Origin: UBA7985 sp038141425
Lineage (GTDB): Bacteria; Pseudomonadota; Alphaproteobacteria; UBA7985
Length of the DNA stretch: 46,020 nucleotides
Reading direction: 5' to 3'
NCBI GenBank assembly: GCA_038141425.1
Contig: JAYQIC010000008.1
Span: 1 to 46,020, forward strand
Below are positions 26,900 to 36,184 of the stretch, in pieces. The first letter of the stretch is position 1, and the number at the start of each line of letters is the position of its first letter. Position numbers and translations under genes: made by a program. The notes under the pieces are model-generated. The model was given only the letters and a program-made list of their open reading frames with translations. It was not told the origin of the DNA and searched no databases.

Positions 26900-28803
26900 T
26901 CAGTCCGGGCCGTCTGGTATGTCCTCTGGCCCCGTTTCCGGGCCAATCTCGGCCTGTGCCTCGGCCTGTGCCTCGGGTTGTGCCTCGGTCTGCGCCTCCG
27001 TCTGGCGCTCCCACAGGTCGGCGTAGAGCCCGCCCAGCGCCAGCAGCTCCTCGTGCCTGCCCTGCTCGACCAAGCTGCCGCCGTCGAGCACCAGGATCTG
27101 ATCGGCGTGCATTACCGTCGACAGCCGGTGCGCGATGATCAGCTGCGTCCGGCCCTCACCCGCCATGGTGAAGTTGCGCACGATCTCGGCCTCGGTCGCG
27201 CTGTCGAGCGAAGATGTGGCTTCATCGAGGATGAAGATCCGCGGGTTCTTGAGATAGGCCCGCGCGATCGCCAGCCGCTGCCGCTCGCCGCCCGAGAGCT
27301 TCAGCCCGCGGTCGCCCACGACCGTCTGGTACTTCAGCGGCAGGGTCTCGACGAAACCCGAAAACGCCGCCATCCGCGCGGCCTCGCGGACCTCTGCATC
27401 CGTGGCATCCTGGCGGGCGTAGCGGATATTGGCGTCGATGGTATCGTGGAACAGCACGCAGTCCTGCGGTACCACCCCAGCGCGTCTCGAGCGCTGTCCA
27501 GCCGCACCGCCCGCAGGTCCTGCCCATCGATCCTGACGGCGCCCTCGGTGGGGTCGTAGAGCCGCAGCAGCAACTTCTGGATCGTCGACTTGCCTGCGCC
27601 CGTCGGCCCGACCAGCGCGGTCGTCCGCCCGCCCTCGGCGGTAAAATCCAGCCCGCTCAGCACCTGCCCCTTGGAGGGATAGTCAAAGCTCACATGCTCG
27701 AATCGCAGCGTCCCCGGTCCCGGCGCCAGATCCGGCGCCCCCGGCTCGTCGGTGATGGTGTTCGGCACTTCGAACAGCGACATCATCCGCTCGGTGTGGC
27801 GCAGACTGTCGAGGATCCGCCGGTTGACGATCCCCAGCCCGCGCAGCGGTTGGAACAGCCGCAGGATCAGCGCCGCCAATGCCACGAAGCCGCCGACGGT
27901 CAGCGCCCCGGTCGAGACCTTCGGCACCGTCAGCGCCAGCAGGATCACCAGCGACCCGCTCAGGATCAGCGCGATGGTCACCTGCCGCAGCATGAAATAG
28001 ACCGACACCTTCATCGCCCGGCCGCGATAATCCTCCATGGCAGCGTCCACGGCCCGCGCCTGCCGAGTTTCGGCGGCGAAGGTCTTCACCGTCTCGGCGT
28101 AGCTCAGCCCCTCGACAATCAGGTCCGAGACCCGATCCTCGGCCTCGTTGACCCGCCCGACCAGCCGCGATCGGACGCGGTCAAACAGGACCACGGCCAG
28201 CAGATACAGCACCATGGTTGCAGCTAAGATCATCGCCGACAGCACGTCGTAGCGGGCGAACAGCAGGATGTAAGCGATCACCAGCTCGATGATGATCGGC
28301 AGGAACCCGAGCAGGGTTACGTTGGCGAGATCCTCCAGCGCCCGCGTGCCGCGCTCGACCGACTGCGCCAGACCGCCCTTGCGGTTGTCGAGGTGGTAGG
28401 ACAGCGGCAGGCGCAGGATGTGGCTGTAGACGTCGGTGGTTACCCGCCGTATGGCGCGCAGGCTCACCCGGTCCATCAGCATGTCCATGACGTTGTCGAG
28501 CACGGTGTCTGCGATCCGGAACAGCCCGTAGGCCAGCACCAGCCCGAGCGGCAAAGCCAGCTCGATCCCAACCCCGAGGCTGTCGATCAGCGCGCCGTAG
28601 ACGAACGGCAGGCCGATGACGAACACCTTGTCGGCGACAAGCAGCAGCCCGATCAGGATCAGCAGGCCCGGGCGCCGCTCCTCCGGTACCTTGGACCAGA
28701 CGATCTCCCGCACCAGTCCGAAGAGGTCGCGCAGCTTGGGTTGGCTGCTGCCGTCCTGGACCCGGGGCCAGTTGCCCATGCAGACTTTGGTGACCGGTGG
28801 CAT
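26900..28803 (-). CDS. Atm1-type ABC exporter, fused permease/ATPase (one frameshift)
   Basis: A half-transporter of about 634 residues from ATG 28803 (AAGGA at good spacing). The permease part has the Atm1/HMT1 features: ADTVLDNVMDMLMDRVSLRA, ILRLPLSYHLDNRKGGLAQS and ERGTRALEDL, then SYAETVKTFAAETRQARAVD and NRRILDSLRHTERM. The ATPase has Walker A GPTGAGKST, signature LSGGERQRLAIARA, Walker B RIFILDEATSSLDSATEAE and IIAHRLST. An indel near 27480 breaks LDSARDALGVVPQDCVLF. The C-terminus is an EAQ-rich repeat tail (about 26945-27005). Alphaproteobacterial Atm1 homologues export glutathione-linked or metal-thiolate compounds. It lies 36 bp after mnmC. Confidence 0.88.
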
Positions 28804-28839
28804 GGCTTATCCTTGAGCTGTCGGCTTGATAGCGACTGC

Positions 28840-30695
28840 CTAGCCCTCGCCCTGATCATGAAAGCGTTTGGGGTGCAGCGCCTGCCAGACCCAGGCTTCG
28901 ATCGGCAGCGGCCTCCCGAGGGCCTCGGCCACCAAACACTGGCTCAGGATCGGAGCGTAGAGAAACCCTTTCGACCCCAGCCCGGTCAGCAGGCCGAGAC
29001 TGTGCCCGATAAGCCCCGCCAGCGGCAGGTGATCCGGCGTGGTCGCCCGCAACCCGACCCAGGAGCGTCCGGTGGCCTCCACCGGCAGCGACGGCAGCGC
29101 CTGCGCCATCCGCTCGAGGTTGTCGGCGCGGTCACGCTCGCTCGGTGCCTGCCAGTTTTCCGGTGGATTGCGGTCGAAACTGGCGCCGAGCCAGGCGCGG
29201 TTGCTCCCGGCCTGTGGCAGCAGCAGCCGGCCGAAATTGAGCGGCCGTCGGAGCGTATGCGCGCTGCCGTCGGCGCTCGCCAGTCGGACCTCGTCCTGCT
29301 GACCTCGGTTCGGACGCAGGCTCTCGAGCGGTCTGTCGGCAAGGCTGAGCAACGCTGAAGAACCCAGCCCTGCGGCGATCAGGGTCAGCGCGCCCGGGGT
29401 GCGTCGGCCAGAATGCGGTTCAGTGCCTGCGGGCCGTCGACCGCGTCAGGGACGCAGGCAACCCGCGCCAGTACGGCGCGGCGGAACGCCGCCGTATCAA
29501 GGCTGAACGCGGCGGGGACAAGAACCCTGCTGTCGTCGATCCACTGGTGCTCCACGTCAGCTTCGTGATCCCAGCGCATTCGCAGGCGATCGTCGCTGAC
29601 CAGGGCTTCGACCCCGAAGCGCACCATGGGGTTGTCGTCGCCCTGCACTTTGCTGGTGCCCCGATCCGTGCTCTGGTCGGAGGCGAGGCTGGCGAAGGCG
29701 CTGTCGCCATAGGTCTGCTGCGCGGCGAAGAAGGCCGCCTTGCGCAGATGTCCCAGTGGCCCGCGGTCGCCGCTGGGGCGATAGTTGACCAGCGCCAGCG
29801 GTACGCCGGACCCTTGGGGCGGAGCGCCGGTCCCATGCAGGGTCACGGGCAGGCCGGCGGCTCCGGCGGCAAGCGCGAGGCTCTGGCCGGCGATGCCGGC
29901 GCCGATGATTGTCACGGATTGGTTCGTCGGGGTCGGGCGCGGCGTCCAGCTGCCGGCGAAGGTGCCGACCATATGCTCACGCTTTTTGCCCCAGCCCGAG
30001 CGCTTAACCACGCTGAAACCGGCGGCTTCAAGCCGGTGCCGGACCTCGCTGGCGGCGGTGAAGGTCGAGAATTGTGCACCCGGGCGGGACAGGCGTGCGA
30101 CTTCAGCGAACAGCGCCGGGGTCCAGGCCTCGGGGTTCTTCGAGGGGGAAAAGCCGTCGAAAAACCAGAGATCAACCTGCGCCTGCAGACGGGCCAAGGC
30201 AGCGCTGGCCTCGCCGTGGAGTAACAACAGGTCGGGCGCCATTCCGGACTTCGCCTTAGGCTCCATTTCAGGCGCCAGGTCAGGTCTGGGCGAAGAAGAA
30301 GGTGGCACCGGCACAAATCCAGCACGCGGTTGCGCCTGCGGCGTGGTCCAATGCAGGGCGGGCGGGCGCAGGCTGTTGGCGGCCTCGGCCTGCGCAGCGG
30401 TCAGGGGTCTGCCCTCGACACCGACATAGGACAGATGCCCGCGATAGCCGGTCTCGGCCATGGCCGCGCAGACGAGCCGGAAGCTCAGTCCCGTGCCGAA
30501 GCCAATCTCACCAACAACCAGATCCTCGTGGGCCGCGAGCCAGTCGAGCAGGCCGGAGCCTTCGAGGTAGACGTAGCGGGTCTCATCGATGCCATCGTAC
30601 TGGAAGTACCAGTCGCCGTGGTCGGCATCCACGACCCGGTCGCCGTCGACCACCAACCGGGCCGGTTCAATCTGGAGCGGGTCGGGAAAAGCCAT
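28840..30695 (-). CDS. mnmC: Bifunctional tRNA U34 modification enzyme MnmC (one frameshift)
   Basis: MnmC converts cmnm5(s2)U34 in tRNA to mnm5(s2)U34. The N-terminal part is the SAM methyltransferase (DUF752): GDWYFQYDGIDETRYVYLEG, VVGEIGFGTGLSFRL, DLWFFDGFSPSKNPEAWTPA and GWGKKREHMVGTF. The C-terminal part is the FAD oxidase, starting SVTIIGAGIAGQSLALAAGA and including GVPLALVNYRPSGDRGPLGH. An indel near 29385 shifts to SALLSLADRPLESLRPNRGQ, RPLNFGRLLLP, GLRATTPDHLPLAG and GLGSKGFLYAPI. Total about 618 residues, normal. Stop TAG/TGA region at 28842-28840. Divergent from the DUF2278 gene and probably co-transcribed with the ABC exporter. Confidence 0.9.
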
Positions 30696-30794
30696 GGTGC
30701 TGAGCTATGGCTTGATTTTAGCGCCAAGGGAAGCGACCACTGCGCGCAGGCCGGTGTCCCGGCCCCGGCACAACAAGCAGGCGTAGGGCCGAGC

Positions 30795-31463
30795 ATGCCC
30801 CTGAAAAAATACGGCGCGGTCAAAGGCCGGGTCATCGACATCTATGGCGAGCGGCGGGACGACAAGTCTCCGCATTTCTACGTCACCCTCGACGGCGGTC
30901 AGCGCGAGTGGCGGGTCGCGATCAACGTCAAATCCCGCCGCTGGCCCAGCGAGGTCGCCTTCCTGCGCCTTGCCCCCTTCACCCACAGCCGGACCCGGCG
31001 GCTGGAAGCCCTGCCCGAAGGACTGACACCCATGAACCGGCGCGGTGAGCGGCGCAGCGGCGGGCTCGACTACCTGCACGACAACTTTTTCCAGCTCAGC
31101 GAGATGGTGGCCCTGCCCCACCACCGACCGGGTCGGAACAACGACCTGATCGACATCCTCTACCACGATATGGCGCAGGCCCGGGCCGAGGGCTGGCAGG
31201 CAGTAGCCTTCGGCGAACCCTTCAACGACCGTGCCCGCCGTGGCCTGCATAACGTGCACATGAACCAGGGTTCGACAGGACGGTACTGGGGCACCAACGG
31301 CCGGTTTCATGACGGGGCGCTGTTCCTCCACGCGCCCGAAGCGGGCTGGATCGGCTACTTCTGGGCCTTCCAGAGCCAAGCCAGCCGTACCCACCCCCAA
31401 ACCGGGCACCCGCTCGACGACGCGCCTTCGATCTGGGCGCTGCTCAACGGGGACAGCGCCTGA
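30795..31463 (+). CDS. DUF2278 (YukJ-like) family protein
   Basis: A 222-residue soluble protein: MPLKKYGAVKGRVIDIYGER, then SPHFYVTLDGGQREWRVAIN, VKSRR, GLDYLHDNF, RGLHNVHMNQGS and DGALFLHAPEAGWIGYFWAF, with QTGHP near the end. These are the hallmarks of DUF2278, whose function is not established; relatives occur in many bacteria and fungi. It is 99 bp from the divergent mnmC start. Whether it belongs with the gap-arsJ pair 130 bp downstream is unclear: the gap looks like a promoter region. Confidence 0.85.
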   Translation: MPLKKYGAVKGRVIDIYGERRDDKSPHFYVTLDGGQREWRVAINVKSRRWPSEVAFLRLAPFTHSRTRRLEALPEGLTPMNRRGERRSGGLDYLHDNFFQLSEMVALPHHRPGRNNDLIDILYHDMAQARAEGWQAVAFGEPFNDRARRGLHNVHMNQGSTGRYWGTNGRFHDGALFLHAPEAGWIGYFWAFQSQASRTHPQTGHPLDDAPSIWALLNGDSA

Positions 31464-31496
31464 AACCGCGCATATCGGGCGCGCTGGCTGCGCCCC

Positions 31497-31515
31497 CTGT
31501 TCATGAAACTGTAAT
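31497..31515 (+). promoter_or_regulatory. Pho-box-like direct repeat upstream of gap-arsJ (tentative)
   Basis: CTGTTCAT (31497-31504), GAAA, then CTGTAAT (31509-31515). The PhoB consensus is two CTGTCAT-like units with an 11-bp period; here the period is 12, because the first unit has an extra T. If that T is one of the indels common in this sequence, the site becomes a good match. It lies 79 bp before the gap ATG. Phosphate control of an arsenate-detoxification operon is biologically sensible but not shown. Confidence 0.3.
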
Positions 31516-31593
31516 ATGGCCGTTGGAACACAATCCCGGTCCAACTCAATGATCGACCGCAACGGCCCGAATGGCATGAACGGAGACCAGACC

Positions 31594-32610
31594 ATGCGCA
31601 TCGCCATCAACGGCCTTGGCCGGATTGGAAAGCTTGTCACTCGCGCTTTCGTGGACGAAGGCCTCGATGCCGAAATCGTGCTGCTTAACGACGTCGCGGG
31701 TGATGCAGCAGTCCATGCGCACCTGCTGGAGTTCGATACCGTCCATGGTCGCTGGGATGCCGGTCTGAGCGCGCCTGACGCGGACACAATCGCCCTCGGC
31801 AACCGCCGTATCCGGTTTACCCGGCAAGCAGCGCTGGCGGAATTGCCGCTCGCGGAACTGGGTGTTGATCTGGTGGTTGACTGCACCGGTGCGTTCAAAA
31901 CGCCTGAACAGCTCCAGCCTTACTTCGACGCCGGGGTGCGCAAGGTGGTGGTTTCCGCGCCCGTAAAGGAAGGCGCGGCTAACCTTGTTTACGGGGTCAA
32001 TCACCAGCAGGACTACGACCCCGCCACCCAGCATATTGTAACGGCCGCATCCTGCACCACTAATTGCCTCGCGCCTGTGGTCAAAGTGGTGCTCGAAACC
32101 TTCGGCATCCGTCACGGCTCGATGACCACGATCCACGACGTCACCAACACCCAAACCATCGTCGACCGACCCCATAGGGATCTGCGCCGGGCGCGGTCGG
32201 CGCTGAATTCGCTGATCCCGACGACCACAGGCTCGGCGACAGCGATCACGATGATTTACCCGCAGCTCAAGGGTCGCCTGAATGGCCACGCGGTTCGTGT
32301 CCCGCTGCTCAACGCATCCCTGACCGACTGCGTGTTTGAGCTGGAGCGACCGACGACCGCCGAAGCCGCCAATGCTGCCTTTAAGGCTGCAGCCGAAGGC
32401 GAACTGGCGGGCATTCTTGGCTATGAGGAGCGGCCATTGGTCTCCGCCGACTATACCAATGACACCCGATCCAGCATCATCGACGCACTGTCGACGATGG
32501 TGGTGAATGAGACCCAGCTGAAGGTCTATGCCTGGTACGACAACGAGATGGGCTACGCGTGGCGGCTCGCCGACGTTACCCGGCTGGTGCTGGCTGGCCT
32601 CAAGCCATGA
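31594..32610 (+). CDS. ArsJ-associated glyceraldehyde-3-phosphate dehydrogenase
   Basis: In the organoarsenical-efflux pathway this GAPDH type accepts arsenate in place of phosphate and makes 1-arseno-3-phosphoglycerate. The 338-residue frame starts at ATG 31594 (GGAG upstream), opening MRIAINGLGRIGKLVTRAFV. The catalytic SCTTNC motif has Cys154, with His181 in TIHDVTNTQ. RRARSALNSLIPTTTGSA and YDNEMGYAWRLADV are conserved. The short form and the TTIHDVTNTQTIVDRPHRDL wording fit the ArsJ-associated clade rather than housekeeping GAPDH. The stop overlaps the arsJ start (ATGA), supporting the pair. It may still also serve glycolysis. Confidence 0.9.
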   Translation: MRIAINGLGRIGKLVTRAFVDEGLDAEIVLLNDVAGDAAVHAHLLEFDTVHGRWDAGLSAPDADTIALGNRRIRFTRQAALAELPLAELGVDLVVDCTGAFKTPEQLQPYFDAGVRKVVVSAPVKEGAANLVYGVNHQQDYDPATQHIVTAASCTTNCLAPVVKVVLETFGIRHGSMTTIHDVTNTQTIVDRPHRDLRRARSALNSLIPTTTGSATAITMIYPQLKGRLNGHAVRVPLLNASLTDCVFELERPTTAEAANAAFKAAAEGELAGILGYEERPLVSADYTNDTRSSIIDALSTMVVNETQLKVYAWYDNEMGYAWRLADVTRLVLAGLKP

Positions 32611-33878
32611 TTTCGGGACCGAATCAAAGCCTGTTCGCCTACACCGTGGTTACGGTGGCCTATTGGGCTTTCATGCTTACCGACGGTGCACTGCGCATGC
32701 TGGTGCTGCTGTATTTCCATATCAATGGTTTCGACCCGATTTCGCTCGCCTTCCTGTTCCTGCTGTACGAGTTCATGGGCATGGTCACCAATCTGGGTGC
32801 AGGCTGGATCGCGGCCCGCTTTGGACTCAACCTGACCCTGTACGCCGGGTTGGTGCTGCAGGTTGTGGCGCTCAGTCTGCTCGCTGTGGCCAACCCCACC
32901 ACTGTGGGGCTGGCGTCAGTCCTGCTCGTCATGGGGCTGCAGGGTCTGGCCGGGGTTGCCAAAGACCTCACCAAGATGTCGGCAAAGAGCGCGGTCAAGG
33001 TGCTGGTGCCTGACGGTGAGGCGGGGGAAAGCCGTCTTCTGCGCTGGGTGGCGCGGCTCACCGGGTCCAAGAACGCCATCAAGGGTCTGGGCTTTTTCGT
33101 CGGTGCCGGGCTGCTTCAGACCATCGGCTTCAGCGCGGGTCTGTGGGCGCTCGCAGGTGGGTTAGCGCTGATTCTGCTGGCGACGCTGACCGTCATGCCC
33201 GGCGGCCTCTCGAACCGAAGACAGGCTGCCCTGCCGTTTTCAGCGATTTTCTCGACGTCATCTGCCCTGAACAGACTCTCATTGGCGCGGGTATTCCTGT
33301 TCGGCGCGCGCGATGTCTCGTTCGTCGTTGGTGTACCGTTGTTTTTCTACGCGCAGGGTTGGACCTTCGCTGCCGTTGGCGCGTTTATGGCGGTGTGGGT
33401 CATAGGCTACGGTGTGGTTCAGGGCGCTACGCCCAACCTGCTCGCTATCCGCACAGGCGCGGTCGGGTGGTCGGTACGCGCCTTGCGGGTCTGGGGGGCG
33501 ATGCTGGTGATGATCCTGCTGGCCCTGTCTGCGGCGGTGCAGCTGCTTCCGCTCGACGGGCTGACCGCCGCGGTTGCCGGGGCGCTGATCCTGTTCGGTG
33601 GCGCGTTTGCGGTCAATTCGACGCTGCATTCGTTTCTGGTGCTGGCGTATGCAGAAGCCGAGGACGTCTCGCTGGATGTTGGTTTCTATTATATGAGCAA
33701 TGCCGCCGGACGACTGATCGGAGCCCTGCTTTCCGGGGTGATTTTCCAGACCTTTGGTGGGGTTGCAGGTAAATCCGGCCTGCTGGCTTGCCTGCTCGTG
33801 GCCGCGCTGTTCTGTGGGTTGGCTTGGTTGGTCTCGCTGAGGCTGCCGCAGACATCGCCCAAGGCCCAAGCCCGATAA
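32607..33878 (+). CDS. arsJ: ArsJ: MFS exporter of 1-arseno-3-phosphoglycerate
   Basis: A 423-residue, about 12-helix major-facilitator protein starting MISGPNQSLFAYTVVTVAYW at ATG 32607. ArsJ hallmarks are clear: YWAFMLTDGALRMLVLLYFH, LLYEFMGMVTNLGAGWIAAR, GLAGVAKDLTKMSAKSAVKV, LVPDG, and LTGSKNAIKGLGFFVGAGLL. ArsJ expels the unstable arseno-sugar phosphate, which then breaks down outside to arsenate, so GAPDH plus ArsJ confers arsenate resistance without reduction. No arsR, arsC or acr3 gene is near. Stop TAA 33876-33878; a weak dyad (33920-33940) follows. Confidence 0.92.
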   Translation: MISGPNQSLFAYTVVTVAYWAFMLTDGALRMLVLLYFHINGFDPISLAFLFLLYEFMGMVTNLGAGWIAARFGLNLTLYAGLVLQVVALSLLAVANPTTVGLASVLLVMGLQGLAGVAKDLTKMSAKSAVKVLVPDGEAGESRLLRWVARLTGSKNAIKGLGFFVGAGLLQTIGFSAGLWALAGGLALILLATLTVMPGGLSNRRQAALPFSAIFSTSSALNRLSLARVFLFGARDVSFVVGVPLFFYAQGWTFAAVGAFMAVWVIGYGVVQGATPNLLAIRTGAVGWSVRALRVWGAMLVMILLALSAAVQLLPLDGLTAAVAGALILFGGAFAVNSTLHSFLVLAYAEAEDVSLDVGFYYMSNAAGRLIGALLSGVIFQTFGGVAGKSGLLACLLVAALFCGLAWLVSLRLPQTSPKAQAR

Positions 33879-34321
33879 GGCGAAACAGCGACACGATCAC
33901 AATCTGACTCGATCAGCAGTCATGAGACATTTTCTCGTGATTCAATGATAACCAACTGACAATATGCCATTCTACGCCCATGAGTGGCATTATCGAATCG
34001 ATACACAATTTTGGTGAAACATTGTCAGTAAACTTCACTTTAAGCGGGATTTTGCCCTGAAGCTGTGCTATGACCGCCCCAGTTTATTACTAAGCAATTC
34101 ATACTGTTCAGGTTCATTTACGAAGGCTGCGCCCGCGCACCGAAACCACCTCAAATGATCGATCCGGCCCTTGGGCCATGTTTTTGAGATTGATGCTGAT
34201 GGTTTCTATGGTTTTTGTGAAAAACTTGAGATACATCTGAGCCCGTCAGGGCAAACCACAGGACGTGTCAAGCGTCGCAGCAACCGGACGATCTCGCATT
34301 TGGCGGGTTGCTGAGGGGGTA
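33879..34321. other. AT-richer 443-bp intergenic region after arsJ
   Basis: I see no convincing gene here. Two short dyads stand out: TCATGAG/CTCGTGA (33920-33940, one wobble pair, no T run) and GGCCC-TT-GGGCC (34166-34177) followed by ATGTTTTT, which could be a weak terminator. The base composition is noticeably less GC-rich than the flanking genes, as seen for promoter regions or acquired segments. It may hold the promoter for the small peptide at 34322. Confidence 0.4.
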
Positions 34322-34465
34322 ATGGAGTTTTCAATGCGGATTATTGGCTTGTTTCTCGGCCTTTTTGCAGCTGTCAGCCTGACCGGCGCCGTCGCTGCCC
34401 TGTCCACCGGCCCTGAGTTCCAGAACGACATCACGGTTGAACAGACACTGGTCATCGACAACTAG
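34322..34465 (+). CDS. Tiny secreted or membrane peptide
   Basis: A 47-residue frame from ATG 34322, or 43 residues from ATG 34334. The second start gives MRIIGLFLGLFAAVSLTGAV, a textbook signal or membrane helix with a positive N-end, followed by a short acidic tail ending TLVIDN. GAGGGGGTA lies directly before the first ATG and GGAG before the second. Its stop TAG (34463-34465) shares the CTAG with the rlmJ stop on the other strand. No homologue recognised; could be a spurious ORF, but signal peptide plus ribosome-binding site make it plausible. Confidence 0.45.
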   Translation: MEFSMRIIGLFLGLFAAVSLTGAVAALSTGPEFQNDITVEQTLVIDN

Positions 34466-35262
34466 TCGCCTGACCCACTCTCCGAGAAATACGCCTGCAG
34501 GCCACGATCGAGCACCTTGATCGGGCGCCGCATGTCCTCAACGTCACCAAAAAGTGCGACTCCGGACCCAACCATCCGGTGACCTTCGGCGTGCGCGCGG
34601 AAGCGGACGATGCTGTGCCAGCCATCGCCTGAGGCATCAAATGTACCCGCACCACTGCTCAGCACCGGATACCAGACCATGATCAGGGCGTCGGGCACCA
34701 TCTCGATCAGCCGCCGGGCAAAAGCGGGCGCACGCTCGAAGTCTTCTTTCAGCTCGTAGGACGGGTCGATCAGCCCGACCAATCGATGGTGTGGTGCGGG
34801 GTTGCTGAAGGCCTCGAGCATGCCGTCATAGCCGTCTTGTCGCTGCACGCTGGCCTGTCGATAGGGCGCCATGGCGGCTTCCAGCGCTTCAAACTCCTGC
34901 CCGTGGGCTTCGAACAACTGCAGGCGGTCGCGCCGACGCAGGGCGCCTGCGGCAATGCAGGGGCTGCCCGGATACTGCTCGATCGCCTCACCCCGGTTCC
35001 AGCGGGCGACCACGTCCCGATAGCGGGACAGGGGCGTCGGCAGCCCGGACTGGTCGTAAAGCGCGCCAATCCCGGCCTGCCACTCACCGGTTTTCTGTGC
35101 CTGCGCCCCGGTCAGATCGTAGCGCCCGCGCCCGGCGTGGCTCTCCACGTAGGTCAGCGGCCGCGCTTTCTTGATCAGCAGGCTGAGCAGCGCCAGCACA
35201 AAAGGCGTGCTTGTGGACATCGGCGGGTTTCCGGCGTGAAAACCGTGTTGGTAGGACAGCAC
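34462..35262 (-). CDS. rlmJ: 23S rRNA adenine(2030)-N6-methyltransferase
   Basis: RlmJ methylates A2030 of 23S rRNA. GTG 35262 gives MLSYQHGFHAGN, the family start, then two compensating indels garble about eight residues (NPPMSTSTPF is probably PADVHKHAF). LALLSLLIKKARPLTYVESH and AGRGRYDL (SAM site) follow. The catalytic motif is GLIDPSYELKEDF, with Ser in place of the usual second Pro of DPPYE. The remainder (RLIEMVPDALIMVWYPV; SGVALFGDVEDM) is normal. Length 266 residues. Divergent from dapF across 83 bp. Confidence 0.9.
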   Translation of the reverse strand: MLSYQHGFHAGNPPMSTSTPFVLALLSLLIKKARPLTYVESHAGRGRYDLTGAQAQKTGEWQAGIGALYDQSGLPTPLSRYRDVVARWNRGEAIEQYPGSPCIAAGALRRRDRLQLFEAHGQEFEALEAAMAPYRQASVQRQDGYDGMLEAFSNPAPHHRLVGLIDPSYELKEDFERAPAFARRLIEMVPDALIMVWYPVLSSGAGTFDASGDGWHSIVRFRAHAEGHRMVGSGVALFGDVEDMRRPIKVLDRGLQAYFSESGSGD

Positions 35263-35345
35263 GAGCGGCGAGGCTCCATTTCTCCGGGGGCGGGTCTCCT
35301 TCGTAAGCGGTAGCGGGGGCGGAGAAAAGACCTATTTTCAGCGCT

Positions 35346-36184
35346 ATGGACCGCGAGACCTTTCATAAAGATGCACGGCCTGGGCAACGATTTCGTCATC
35401 GTTGATGCCCGCCAAGGTGCCCTTTGCCCCGACACCGGCGCAGGCGAAGCGGATCGCTGACCGACACTTTGGCGTCGGTTGTGACCAGCTGATCGTGCTC
35501 GAACCGCCGCAGGACGCGGCGGCGCAGGTCTTCATGCGCATCTTCAACGCGGACGGCAGTCAGGCCGAGGCTTGCGGCAACGCCACCCGCTGCGTCGCCC
35601 GGCTGGGCTTCGAGGAAACCGGTCAGACCCCGGCGATTGAAACCATCGTCGGCGTGCTGCCCACCCGGCGGCTGGCCGATGGTCGCTACAGCGTTGGCAT
35701 GGGCCCGGCAAATCTGGCGTGGCAGGCCATTCCGCTGGCACAGGAAGTCGATACGGCCTTCCTGCCCGAGCTGGTGCCGGGATTGGGTCAGCCGGTGGCG
35801 GTTTCGGTCGGCAACCCGCACTGCGTGTTCTTCGTCGACGATGCAGAAGCCCTCGACTTTGCCCCCATTGGCGCCGAGATCGAGACCCACGCGCTGTTTC
35901 CGAACCGGACCAACGTGCAATTTGTGACCCCGACCGGTCCGGACAGCATACGCCAGCGGGTTTGGGAGCGAGGGGTCGGCGTCACGGGCGCGTCGGGTTC
36001 GGGCGCCTGCGCCGGTGCCATCGCCGCGATCCGGCGCGGTCTGGTCGCCGGTCCGGTCAAGGTACAGCTCGACGGCGGTGTGCTCGAAATCGACTGGGAC
36101 CGGAGCGCCAACCAGATCACCATGACCGGCAGCGCCAGCCACGCCTTCTCCGGTCAGCTGTCTGCGGACCTGCTCCATGACTGA
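35346..36184 (+). CDS. dapF: Diaminopimelate epimerase (frameshifted near the start)
   Basis: DapF interconverts LL- and meso-diaminopimelate for lysine and peptidoglycan. ATG 35346 gives MDRETFH; an extra A in AAA (near 35369) must be removed to read KMHGLGNDFVIVDARQG, and another indel near 35420 to join PTPAQAKRIADRHFGVGCDQ. The two catalytic Cys are present: NADGSQAEACGNATRC and TGASGSGACAGA. The C-terminus is SASHAFSGQLSADLLHD. About 280 residues, normal. Overlaps mtaB by 8 nt. An essential gene, so the breaks are likely errors. Confidence 0.92.

Noticed and set aside
26830..26900. Possible origin or CRISPR-like array in the GC-rich dyads
   Set aside because: There are no regular spacers or DnaA-box clusters; the dyads are simple GC-rich repeats.
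31464..31593. ArsR operator before gap-arsJ
   Set aside because: No clear ATCAA-type dyad and no arsR gene nearby.
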